From the NCBI RefSeq assembly GCF_014647875.1, contig NZ_BMQA01000004.1, positions 186,001 to 250,000 on the forward strand: DNA of 64,000 nucleotides, written 5' to 3'. The stretch comes from Streptomyces brasiliensis (lineage in GTDB: Bacteria; Actinomycetota; Actinomycetes; Streptomycetales; Streptomycetaceae). The notes under the pieces were generated by a model. It did not search any database. It saw only the letters and a program-made list of their open reading frames with translations, and was not told the origin of the DNA. Both the position numbers and the translations under genes were made by a program. This document shows positions 8,378 to 16,099 of this stretch, one piece after another. The stretch's first letter is position 1. Each line of letters starts with the position of its first letter.

Positions 8378-10323
8378 GGGCGGAGGCTCCTCGTGCGGTC
8401 GGCCAGGGGGGCGATGCGGAAGGTGTAGTCGAGCCGGCGCCACTCCCCGTCGACGGGGCGGCCGTCGGGGGTGGGTCCGGTGTGCGGCGTGAAGTCGACG
8501 ACGAGTTCGTCCTTGACGCCGAAGACCGTGTCGCTGTCCAGGTAGTCGCCGCCCGCCACGAACAGCTGCGTGACGAGCTTGCGGTGACCCGGCGCGTCGA
8601 TCATGAAGTGAAGGTGGGGTGCCCGGTAGCGATGGCGGCCGACGGCGGCGAGCATGTGCCCGACCGGGCCGTCCCCGGGGATCGGGTAGGCGGCCGGGAG
8701 GATCGACCAGAAGGTGAGCCGTCCCCCGGTGTCGGTGCGCAGCCGGGCGCGCAGCACCGGCCCGTCCAGGTCGGGGAGTTGGACGTCGTAGAAGCCGTCC
8801 TCGTTGGACTGCCAGACGTCCACGACGGCGTCCTCGAGCGGTTCGCCGTCGGTGTCCGTGATCCGTACGTCGACCCACAGCGGTGTGCCGGGCAGTCCCC
8901 CGGCGATGTCGCTGCCGTGCTCGGCCTCGGGCGGGCCCGGTGTGTAGAAGGGGCCGAGCACGGCGGACGGAGTGGTCGTGGGCGTACGGGAGTTGGTGAG
9001 CAGGTCGACCGCGCTGGAGACGCCGAGGGTGTCCGAGAGGAGCACGAACTCCTGCCGGGTATCCGTGCAGATCTGGCCGGTGCGGGTGAGGTAGTCGATG
9101 GCGTACTGCCATTCGGCGTCGGTGACGTCGTTGGCGGCGACGAAGGCGTGCAGACGCCGGACGAGGTCGCTGAGCAGGGTGCGGACCCGGGCGTCGGGCG
9201 CCTGGCCGAAGCCGGCCACCACCTGCTCGGTGAGCCGGGCCAGCTTGGTCTCGGTGGACGACGGTCCCTCGGGGCGGCGTCCGTGCCAGGCTTCGGTCAG
9301 CAGCTCGGTGATGCCCTCGGCGGTCACCGGGCGCGGGTTGGGGTACGGCGTCGACGTGGCCAGTTCCGCGGCACGGTCGAGGCCGGCCTGAGGCATGCCG
9401 AGGTCGCGCAGCGAGGTCGGCCCGCCCAGGGAGGCGACCAGGTCGTACATGCCCGAGGGTGCGTCCGGGACGCCGAGGGCGTCGGCGATGCGGCGCATCA
9501 CGTCGGGGGCCGCCTCGGCGTTGTAGGCCATGACGTGCGGCAGGACGACGGTGTGGGTCGGGGCGTGCGGCAGGTCGAAGCTGCCGCCGAGGGTGTGGCA
9601 CAGCTTGTGGTGCAGGCCCATGCCGACCGTGGCGAGACAGATTCCGGCGAGCCAGGCGGCGTGCAACAGGTCGGCGCGTGCCTCCCCGTCGGCGGGGTTC
9701 TCGGCGAGGCGGGGCAGAGAGCGTGCGACGAGGGAGATCGCGTCGAGCGCCTGCCGGTCGGTGACCGGGTTGGCGTCGGCGGAGTACAGGGCCTCGACGG
9801 CGTGCGCGAGGGCGTTGACACCGCTCGTGATCGTGAGGGGCAGCGGCAGGGTGAGGGTGAAGTCGACGTCGTAGACGACGGTTTCGGGGAGGATCTCCGG
9901 GGAGGACTGTGTGACCTTGCGGCCGTCCCGGGTCTCGCCGAGCACGGGGGTCACCTCGGAGCCGGCATAGGTGGTCGGCAGGATCACCTGCGGAAGACCG
10001 GTGCGCAGGGCGAGGGCCTTGGACAGTCCCGTGGTCGAGCCGCCCCCGAGGGCCACGATGCCGTCGGCGGAGGACTCGCGGAGCACGGCGAGGGCCTGCT
10101 CCGTCACCTCCACCGGGGTGTGCATGGCCGCGCCGCCGAACTCCGCCGCCAGGCGGCCGCCGAGCGCCTCACGGACCCGCGCGGTGGCCGCCTCGAGATG
10201 CGGGCCGGACAGCAGCAGGACCCTGTCGCAGCCGAGCCGCTCCACCTCCTGGCGGAGCCGGTCGACCGCTCCGGAGCCGAAGACCACCCGTGAGGGATGG
10301 GATGTGTACACGAACGTCCGCAT
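8374..10323 (-). CDS. Maleylacetate reductase - hydroxyquinol 1,2-dioxygenase fusion
   Basis: 649 residues with two enzymes in one chain. Residues 1-350 form an iron-alcohol-dehydrogenase-like maleylacetate reductase (nucleotide site VALGGGSTTGLSKALAL, ILPTTYAGSEVTP, and histidines in NALAHAVEALY and GLHHKLCHTLGG). Residues 365-649 form an intradiol dioxygenase of the hydroxyquinol type. Its Fe(III) ligands are readable as Tyr512, Tyr546, His570 and His572 (RYRAPHLHF), with the expected family spacing. The protein would open hydroxyquinol to maleylacetate and then reduce it with NADH to 3-oxoadipate, consecutive steps in reversed order along the chain. ATG 10323 is preferred for its GGAGGCGGAG site. 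First gene of the operon. Confidence 0.9.
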   Translation of the reverse strand: MRTFVYTSHPSRVVFGSGAVDRLRQEVERLGCDRVLLLSGPHLEAATARVREALGGRLAAEFGGAAMHTPVEVTEQALAVLRESSADGIVALGGGSTTGLSKALALRTGLPQVILPTTYAGSEVTPVLGETRDGRKVTQSSPEILPETVVYDVDFTLTLPLPLTITSGVNALAHAVEALYSADANPVTDRQALDAISLVARSLPRLAENPADGEARADLLHAAWLAGICLATVGMGLHHKLCHTLGGSFDLPHAPTHTVVLPHVMAYNAEAAPDVMRRIADALGVPDAPSGMYDLVASLGGPTSLRDLGMPQAGLDRAAELATSTPYPNPRPVTAEGITELLTEAWHGRRPEGPSSTETKLARLTEQVVAGFGQAPDARVRTLLSDLVRRLHAFVAANDVTDAEWQYAIDYLTRTGQICTDTRQEFVLLSDTLGVSSAVDLLTNSRTPTTTPSAVLGPFYTPGPPEAEHGSDIAGGLPGTPLWVDVRITDTDGEPLEDAVVDVWQSNEDGFYDVQLPDLDGPVLRARLRTDTGGRLTFWSILPAAYPIPGDGPVGHMLAAVGRHRYRAPHLHFMIDAPGHRKLVTQLFVAGGDYLDSDTVFGVKDELVVDFTPHTGPTPDGRPVDGEWRRLDYTFRIAPLADRTRSLRP

Positions 10324-10409
10324 TGAGCTCCGCCTCCGCGAGTCATCCTGGGTGCGCCGGTCGCCTGAGCCACCGAGTATGCGAATGACGTCCGTGTGAA
10401 CTCCTGCAC

Positions 10410-10500
10410 GATCCGCGCGTTCGGCTGCACGAAACACGCGGATCGGGCGGTGTGTGCCGGCAAGGCGAAAGGAAAGTTACGTTACAGCTATTGACTGTAA
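10410..10500. promoter_or_regulatory. Divergent promoter region with two inverted repeats
   Basis: The 223 bases between the hydroxyquinol operon and the DUF4863 gene hold two repeats. The first, 10410-10444, has perfect 8-bp outer arms GATCCGCG/CGCGGATC and partial inner symmetry (GTT/AAC). The second, 10482-10500, is TTACAG-N7-CTGTAA in an AT-rich patch that also looks like the promoter of the rightward gene. They probably bind one or two aromatic-responsive regulators. Confidence 0.45.
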
Positions 10501-10546
10501 TCAAATGCCCTCCTGACCTCGAAGCAACCGAAGAGAGGAGCCCGCC

Positions 10547-11056
10547 ATGCCGTCCGTTCAGGAGTTGATCGACCGGAGCATCCCGTTCCTGGAGGAGGTC
10601 AAGAACCGGACCGCCGGAGGCGACCTGGAGACCCGGCTCGACCAGACCCATGGACCCGGCACCCCGGTGTACGACGACCTGGCACGGCTGATCACCGCAG
10701 GCGTGCGGGACGGCTGGGCCGCCGCCGACGAACTCGACGGCCCGAAGTACCGGCGCGGCCGGCTCGCCGAACCCACCGCCGCGCTCAACTACTTCAGCGT
10801 CACCGCGGTGTACATGAACAGCGTGGAGCCCTACCGGGGCCAGTACCACCAGCATCCGTACGGCGAGTTGAACCTGGTGGTGCCGCTCGACCCGGAGGCC
10901 CGCCTGATGGGCCCGCGGGGCTGGTGCGGCCCGGGGTGGACCGCGCCGGAACCCGGGAGCCACCGCTACCCGGAGGTCAGGGGAGGCGCCCTGATCGCGC
11001 TGTTCTTCCTGCCGGCCGGGCGGATCTCGTACGACATCTCGGCGCCCGCCGACTGA
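10547..11056 (+). CDS. DUF4863 / 4-hydroxylaminobenzoate lyase-like protein
   Basis: 169 residues, single domain. The conserved centre YFSVTAVYMNSVEPYRGQYH followed by QHPYGELNLVVPLD, with a later GWCGPGWTAPEPGSHRYPEV, matches the DUF4863 family, which includes the 4-hydroxylaminobenzoate lyase PnbB (4-hydroxylaminobenzoate to protocatechuate plus ammonia). The His-rich YHQHPYGE turn suggests a small cupin-like active site. The family match is from memory of the motif, so the substrate is uncertain. The start has GAGAGGAG upstream. Its place opposite a hydroxyquinol operon supports a role in degrading amino-, nitro- or hydroxylamino-aromatics. Confidence 0.6.
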   Translation: MPSVQELIDRSIPFLEEVKNRTAGGDLETRLDQTHGPGTPVYDDLARLITAGVRDGWAAADELDGPKYRRGRLAEPTAALNYFSVTAVYMNSVEPYRGQYHQHPYGELNLVVPLDPEARLMGPRGWCGPGWTAPEPGSHRYPEVRGGALIALFFLPAGRISYDISAPAD

Positions 11057-11070
11057 GCCCGCGCTGCCCC

Positions 11071-12711
11071 TCAGTGGCCGCGGAACGCCTCCTCGAGCCA
11101 CCACGCCCCGCGGTCGGCGGTCACCTTGGCGTCGACGAGCAGGGGCGCGGAGCGCGAGCCGCCGACCCAGTCGGCCACGCCCTTGAGGTCGGCACTCGTG
11201 CGCACGGTCACGGCCTCGAATCCGTAGCCGCGTGCCACGGCGGCGATGTCCGTGGGCGGGAACTCGACCGTGTCGAGCGGATACCCGTCCGGACCGAAGT
11301 GGTGGACCTCCGCTCCGTACGCGTCGTCGTTGTAGACGATCACGACCATCGGCAGCCCGAGCCGTCGTACGGTGTCGAGTTCCGCCGCGCCCATCAGTGC
11401 GCCGCCGTCGCCGAGCGCGGCCACCGGGAGCCGGTCCGGCCGTGCCAGCGCGGCGCCGATCGCGGTCGCGAGGCCGAGGCCGATCGACTGGAACGCCTGG
11501 GTGAAGCAGAAGCCGGACTCGTCCGGCACCGACAGATACATGCTCGGGTAGCCCATGAAATTGCCGGAGTCCACGCCGATGATCCGCTCCGCGGGAAGGA
11601 TGTCGTCGAGGGCGATGCTCAGCGTGCGCGAGTCGATCCGGTCGCGGCCGCTCGTGTCCTCGTACGGCACGTCCCGCCAGCGCACACGCGCGGCGATGGC
11701 TCCGCCGATGGCCGGGGTCCGGTAACCCTGCCGTCGTACGCCGGCCGTCTCCCGCACGCGGCGTGCCGTGAGTTCCACGTCTCCGGTGACGCCGACGTGT
11801 ACTTCGCGGTGTGCGCCGAGCGCGGACGCGTCGTCGTCGATCTGGGCCACGGTGGTACCGGCGCCGATCAGGCGGCCGTGCCGCATGGTCCACATGTTCA
11901 GCGCGCAGCCCCAGCCCACTACGAGGTCGGCGCCCTGGATCAGTTCGGCCGCCAGGGGCGAGGCGAAGCCGCCGGACACGTCGAGCGACCAGGGGTTCGC
12001 GTGGAACAGGCCGCGTGCCACGGCAGACGTCGCGAGCAGCGCGCCGCGGTCCTCGGCAAGCGCTTCGAGGGCGTCGCGGGCGCCGGGTGTACGGGCTCCC
12101 CGGCCGGCCACGAAGACGGGCTGCTGAGCCTGTTCGAGCGCTCGTGCCAGTGCCGTCACGTCGGCGTCCGACGGCTCCACGGGCACGCGCGCGGACGGCG
12201 GCGCGGTGAGGGCCAGGGCACCCTCGGGCACGTCCTGGGCCTGTACTCCGAGCGGGAGGTTGAGCAGCACGGTGCGCCGTTCGTGCAGGGCATGCCGGAC
12301 CGCCGCACAGGTCTGACCCACCGCGTCCTCGGCCGACGTGACACGCATCGGGACGGCACCGACGGCGCGAGCCAGCGCTTCCTGGTCGATGTGGAAGTTG
12401 GAACGCGGCTCGGTCACCTCGGCCGCCAGCACGAGGAGCGGCGTACGGCTCTTGGCCGCCTCGGTGATGCCGGTGAGGGCGTTCGTCAGGCCGGGCCCCT
12501 GGTGGACGGAGAGCGCGGTGACCGTGCCGCTCACGCGCGCGTGGGCGTCGGCCATCGTCGCCGCGCCGCCCTCGTGGCGGGCGGCGACGAACCGCGATCC
12601 CGCCGCGACCATGGCGTTGGTCAGATGGAAGTTGCCCGACCCGACCACGCCGAAGACCTGTCCGACACCGGCCGCGGCCAGCGCCCGGCCGACTGCTTCC
12701 GCGGCCTTCAT
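11071..12711 (-). CDS. Thiamine diphosphate-dependent decarboxylase/acetolactate synthase-like enzyme
   Basis: 546 residues with the three-domain ThDP layout: an N-terminal PYR domain (catalytic Glu in ARHEGGAATMADAHARVSG), a central NAD/FAD-like domain, and a C-terminal PP domain with the ThDP motif GDGGALMGAAELDTVRR ending in VYNDDAYG. The sequence falls among unassigned benzoylformate-decarboxylase/acetolactate-synthase relatives; the substrate is probably a 2-oxo acid. Its ATG shares one base with the stop of the upstream cyclase (TGATG), so the two form an operon. It is convergent with the DUF4863 gene. The likely context is side-chain removal in aromatic catabolism (inference). Confidence 0.85.
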   Translation of the reverse strand: MKAAEAVGRALAAAGVGQVFGVVGSGNFHLTNAMVAAGSRFVAARHEGGAATMADAHARVSGTVTALSVHQGPGLTNALTGITEAAKSRTPLLVLAAEVTEPRSNFHIDQEALARAVGAVPMRVTSAEDAVGQTCAAVRHALHERRTVLLNLPLGVQAQDVPEGALALTAPPSARVPVEPSDADVTALARALEQAQQPVFVAGRGARTPGARDALEALAEDRGALLATSAVARGLFHANPWSLDVSGGFASPLAAELIQGADLVVGWGCALNMWTMRHGRLIGAGTTVAQIDDDASALGAHREVHVGVTGDVELTARRVRETAGVRRQGYRTPAIGGAIAARVRWRDVPYEDTSGRDRIDSRTLSIALDDILPAERIIGVDSGNFMGYPSMYLSVPDESGFCFTQAFQSIGLGLATAIGAALARPDRLPVAALGDGGALMGAAELDTVRRLGLPMVVIVYNDDAYGAEVHHFGPDGYPLDTVEFPPTDIAAVARGYGFEAVTVRTSADLKGVADWVGGSRSAPLLVDAKVTADRGAWWLEEAFRGH

Positions 12712-13493
12712 CACCGTTCCACCAGCGCGAGCACGCGCGCGGGAGCACCGGAGCCGGCGACGATGGGCAGCGGCCCGGCGATCACGACGGAGCCGGTCGG
12801 GGGGAGGGCCGCGAGGTTGCGCAGCTGGGTGAGCCCGTACTTGGCGCTGCCCATGAGGTAGGAGTGGCACGGGAAGGGCGGGTCGAACGAGTGGCCGCGT
12901 CCGGCGTCGGTGCCCACCGTCTCGACGCCGAGACCGAGCACCGGCGACTCCTGGGCCACCCAGCGGGCGCACTCCGGTGACAGGCCGGGGGTGTGCGGGC
13001 CGTTCTCGTCCGCGTTGAGGAAGCTCTCCTGGGAGTGCGAGCGGGTGTCCCAGCCGGTGCGCAGCAGCAGCCAGCCGCCGTCGGGCAGCGGACCGTGCTC
13101 GGCCTCCCAAGCCTTCACATGGTCCACCTCGACGAGGAAGTCCGGGTCCTTGCGCGCCTCGGCGGTGAAGTCAAGGACGGCGGCCGGTGCGATCAGCCGG
13201 TCCGCCGGGACGGACGCCACGTCGCCGAGGTCCTTCCCGGTCACCCAGTGGTTCGGGGCGTCGAAGTGGGTGCCGGTGTGCTCGCCGCTGCGGAAGTTGT
13301 TCCAGTACCAGGCCGGTCCCCGGTCGTCGTACCGGCTGATCTCCTCCAGTTCGAACACCGCCGTCTGGCCGAATTCAGGCGGCAGTTCGATGACCGGCGT
13401 GGACGACGACAGAGGCGAGGTGAGGTCGACGATCTGGATCGACCCGCCCCGCAACGCGGACACCAGCGAGGCGAGGACGGACGGCTCTGACAT
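12711..13493 (-). CDS. Cyclase/kynurenine-formamidase-fold metal hydrolase
   Basis: 260 residues. The family's metal-binding signature EHTGTHFDAPNHW is present (His72, His76, Asp78), along with VDLTSPLSSSTPVIELPP near the N-terminus and GLGVETVGTDAG near 200. These proteins (Cyclase family, PF04199 type) hydrolyse amide or lactone bonds, such as N-formylkynurenine or isatin, with Mn or Zn. First gene of a two-gene operon with the ThDP enzyme, so it may open or deacylate an intermediate ahead of decarboxylation. Confidence 0.85.
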   Translation of the reverse strand: MSEPSVLASLVSALRGGSIQIVDLTSPLSSSTPVIELPPEFGQTAVFELEEISRYDDRGPAWYWNNFRSGEHTGTHFDAPNHWVTGKDLGDVASVPADRLIAPAAVLDFTAEARKDPDFLVEVDHVKAWEAEHGPLPDGGWLLLRTGWDTRSHSQESFLNADENGPHTPGLSPECARWVAQESPVLGLGVETVGTDAGRGHSFDPPFPCHSYLMGSAKYGLTQLRNLAALPPTGSVVIAGPLPIVAGSGAPARVLALVER

Positions 13494-13597
13494 GGGGCCT
13501 CCAGTGCGTCAGTACGGAACTTTCAGCATGGCAGGCCGGTGGGGCAGTTGGTCAGAGGCGGGAACAGCCGGACGGGGGGGGAACCGATGTCGCCGTT

Positions 13598-14092
13598 TCA
13601 GGCCCCGGACACCGGGAACAGCAGACAGCTGCTGGTGGCGTGCGCGAGCAGGCGTTCCTTCGCGTCGACCAGGGTGGCCTGCGCGAGGGCGGTCGTACGG
13701 CCGCTGTTCACGACCGTGCCGATGGCGCGCACGGGGCCGGTGTCCACGGTGATGCGCCGAAGGAACTTCACGGTCAGGTCCAGCGAGGTGTAGCCCATGC
13801 CGGCGGGCAGCGTGGACTGCACCGCGCAGCCCGCCGCCGAGTCGAGCAGGGTCGCGTAGACGCCGCCGTGCACGCTGCCGATCGGGTTGTAGTGGTCCTC
13901 GCCCGGCGTCAGCGCGAACACCACCCGGCCCTCGTCCACCGCCTCGAGCCTGAAGTCCAGGGTGGCGAGGATGGGCGGTCCGGGCAGCCGCCCGGCCTGC
14001 ATGTCGCGCAGGAAATCGAGGCCGGAGGCGCGGCCGACGGCCGCCGCCGAGACCGCGGGGTCCTCCCACTCGTACGTTCGTGTCCGTCCCAC
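13598..14092 (-). CDS. PaaI/hotdog-fold acyl-CoA thioesterase
   Basis: 164 residues with the hotdog thioesterase core: NPIGSVHGGVYATLLDSAAGCAV (HGG motif with the following catalytic acid) and YTSLDLTVKFLRRI. It should hydrolyse an aromatic or short acyl-CoA in the cytoplasm. It is divergent from an HxlR regulator, and the 85-base gap holds inverted repeats that suggest HxlR control. It ends about 100 bases from the cyclase start, same strand, so it may be co-transcribed ahead of the cyclase-ThDP pair. Confidence 0.85.
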   Translation of the reverse strand: MGRTRTYEWEDPAVSAAAVGRASGLDFLRDMQAGRLPGPPILATLDFRLEAVDEGRVVFALTPGEDHYNPIGSVHGGVYATLLDSAAGCAVQSTLPAGMGYTSLDLTVKFLRRITVDTGPVRAIGTVVNSGRTTALAQATLVDAKERLLAHATSSCLLFPVSGA

Positions 14093-14110
14093 GGTGCCTT
14101 GCCTCCTCGC

Positions 14111-14168
14111 CTGACTTCGTCGATCGAAGCTAGCCGTACGCTCCTCTGACTGTCAATGTCGAAGTCAG
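14111..14168. promoter_or_regulatory. HxlR-type operator repeats between thioesterase and HxlR genes
   Basis: A perfect 9-bp inverted pair CTGACTTCG (14111-14119) / CGAAGTCAG (14160-14168) encloses a second copy of the CGAAG half-site that makes a 15-bp repeat CTTCG-N5-CGAAG (14115-14129). Three matching half-sites in an 85-base divergent promoter fit a dimeric winged-helix regulator such as the adjacent HxlR. Confidence 0.45.
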
Positions 14169-14177
14169 CTCCCTACC

Positions 14178-14654
14178 ATGGGTGCCATGGAGTGGCTTGA
14201 GGCGAGCACGGAGAACTGCACGGTCCAGCGCACGCTCGACGTCGTCGGCGAGAAGTGGACGCTGCTGATCCTGCGGGACGCGGCGAACGGGGTCAGCCGC
14301 TTCGACGACTTCCGCCGTCACATCGGCCTGTCCGAGGCGGTGCTGAGCGACCGGCTCCGGAAGCTGACCGCAGCCGGCATCCTCAGGACCGTGCCGTACC
14401 AGGAGCCGGGCAGCCGCTCCCGCAACGAGTACCGGCTGACCCGCAAGGGCTGGGACCTGTGGCCCGTCCTCATCGCACTCCGGCAGTGGGGCGAGACGTA
14501 CGCCGCCGACCCGGAGGGCCCCGTCCTGGACATCCACCACTCCGCGTGCGGAGCCCCGGTGCGGGTCGTCGTCGAGTGCGCCGAGGACCGCGCGGCCCTG
14601 ACCCCGAGGGACGTCACGGCCCGGCCGGGACCCGGGGCGCACCGCAGGTCGTGA
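14178..14654 (+). CDS. HxlR family winged-helix transcriptional regulator
   Basis: 158 residues. The HxlR domain is complete: CTVQRTLDVVGEKWTLLILRD, FDDFRRHIGLSEAVLSDRLR, then TRKGWDLWPVLIALRQWG. An extended C-terminus carries a CGAP segment and LTPRDVTARPGPGA, as in many actinobacterial members. Either ATG 14178 or ATG 14187 could be used; no strong ribosome site separates them. It probably controls the divergent PaaI thioesterase through the CGAAG repeats and may respond to an aromatic or redox signal. Confidence 0.85.
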   Translation: MGAMEWLEASTENCTVQRTLDVVGEKWTLLILRDAANGVSRFDDFRRHIGLSEAVLSDRLRKLTAAGILRTVPYQEPGSRSRNEYRLTRKGWDLWPVLIALRQWGETYAADPEGPVLDIHHSACGAPVRVVVECAEDRAALTPRDVTARPGPGAHRRS

Positions 14655-14676
14655 CGCGGGCTTCACGTCCACGCCG

Positions 14677-15105
14677 GTGTACGAGCCCGACCCGCGCTGG
14701 GTCCGGGAGGGCCGCTTCCTGCCCTTCGACACCCCGCGGCCGGTGACCGTGGGGCCCGCTGTCGAGGGTCTGGAGCATGTCTACGACTCCCCCGGCCAGA
14801 TCGAGTTCGAGCCGGCCGGCACGCGGCACCGGCTCACCGCGTTCAACGGCTCCGCGCCCGGCTCCCTGATGGTGCTGTTCACCGACCGGACCTCCGGCGT
14901 GACCACGTACGCGGCGAACCGCTCCCTGCAGATCGCCGCGCCCGACGCCGAGGGCCGGGTCACGATCGACTTCAACCGCGCCGGCAATCTGCCCTGCGCC
15001 TACACGGACCTGGCGACCTGCCCGCTGCCACCGGCGGAGAACCGGCTGCCGATCGCGGTCGAGGCGGGCGAGAAGATCCCCTTGGAGCGCGCTGGCCGGC
15101 CCTGA
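14677..15105 (+). pseudogene. DUF1684 protein, lacking its N-terminal half
   Basis: The 142 residues readable from GTG 14677 are the middle and end of a DUF1684 protein (YEPDPRWVREGRF, a LMVLFTDRTSG segment, then VTIDFNRAGNLPC, and finally TCPLPPAENRLPIAVEAGE). Intact family members carry about 100 further residues before YEPDPRW. Here the frame is open upstream but contains no family sequence and runs into the HxlR gene. No ribosome site precedes the GTG. It is most simply a 5'-deleted relic fused to the HxlR 3' flank; expression as a short protein cannot be excluded. Confidence 0.6.
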
Positions 15106-15115
15106 CGGGTGCCGG

Positions 15116-15922
15116 TCAGGCCGACGTGGGTTTCCTGCTGAAGGAAGTGACGGGCCGCTCCAGGCGTTCGCCGTCGACGGTGATGTCCACCTCCTCGTTG
15201 TAGAAGGCGAGGAGGCCCTGGACGGCGCCGACCGCGGGCAGCGGGTCCGGGTAGCTCCACAGGATGTTCGGCGGCACGTCGGCCTCGCCCCGCCAGGACC
15301 AGTACTCGGCCGTGCCCTTGTAGGGGCAGCCGGTGTGGTGGTCGGTGGGCTCCAGCAGGTCGAGGCGGACGTCCTCGCGCGGGATGTAGTACCGCGTGGG
15401 CAGGCCGGTCTCGAAGACCAGCACCGGGCGGTGGGTGTCGGCGACAACTGTGCCGTCGATCTCGACCCGGACGTGCCGGCTGCTCGGGACGGCGTCGACG
15501 CGCTTGTACGGGTCCCGGGGGTGGACGAAGATCTCTTCCTCCTCCTCGTACCAGTGGTCGAGGCCCCTGCCGCTGCGCCGGAACCACTCGAAGGCGATGT
15601 GGTCGGCGAGGTCGGCGGCGGGGAAGGTCCAGGCGGCGTTCTCCAGCGGCTCGCCGTCGATCTCCAGGTCGTAGAAGATCCGCGAGCCGGTGTGCGTGCC
15701 GGTCCGCGGGTTCTTCGCGGGCCGGAGGAGGTCCTCGCGCACCTCCGCGCGCGGGAAGGCGTACAGCGGGACGGGGCTGTCCGGCTCCCAGACGAGGACG
15801 GGGTGACGGCTGTCGACGACGGTGACCTCGCCGGCGCGGCCGCGCACCCAGCGCTCGCTGGGCTCCCACAGGAGGCCTTCCGGGGTTGTCCGCACGCCTC
15901 GCGCGGTGGGGAATGGGGTCAT
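15116..15922 (-). CDS. Tandem DUF427 domain protein
   Basis: 268 residues made of two DUF427 repeats (about 25-130 and 145-255). The second has the family pattern DTHRPVLVFETGLPTRYYIP with TGCPYKGTAEYWSW, and the first the matching DSRHPVLVWEPDSPVPLYAFP. DUF427 proteins are small beta-barrel proteins of unknown biochemical role, common in actinobacteria. Convergent with the DUF1684 relic (10-base gap) and divergent from the MFS gene. Confidence 0.85.
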   Translation of the reverse strand: MTPFPTARGVRTTPEGLLWEPSERWVRGRAGEVTVVDSRHPVLVWEPDSPVPLYAFPRAEVREDLLRPAKNPRTGTHTGSRIFYDLEIDGEPLENAAWTFPAADLADHIAFEWFRRSGRGLDHWYEEEEEIFVHPRDPYKRVDAVPSSRHVRVEIDGTVVADTHRPVLVFETGLPTRYYIPREDVRLDLLEPTDHHTGCPYKGTAEYWSWRGEADVPPNILWSYPDPLPAVGAVQGLLAFYNEEVDITVDGERLERPVTSFSRKPTSA

Positions 15923-16099
15923 GACCGGCTCTCCTCGGGCTTGCTCACGCGGTGACTCGGGCGACGCGGGGACGGCAGCGACGCTTCAACCGTATCGAGC
16001 CGGGGGTGGACGGACACGGCACGTGGAACGGCGCAGTACCGACGGGTGGCTGCCGTCGGTGGCCTTGCCCCGCTTCCACCCCGCACCTAGCCTTACTTT

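Noticed and set aside
6263..8428. A 721-codon plus-strand open frame
   Set aside because: It lies opposite the FAD monooxygenase and CoA-transferase remnant; composition is antisense-like and no motif is present.
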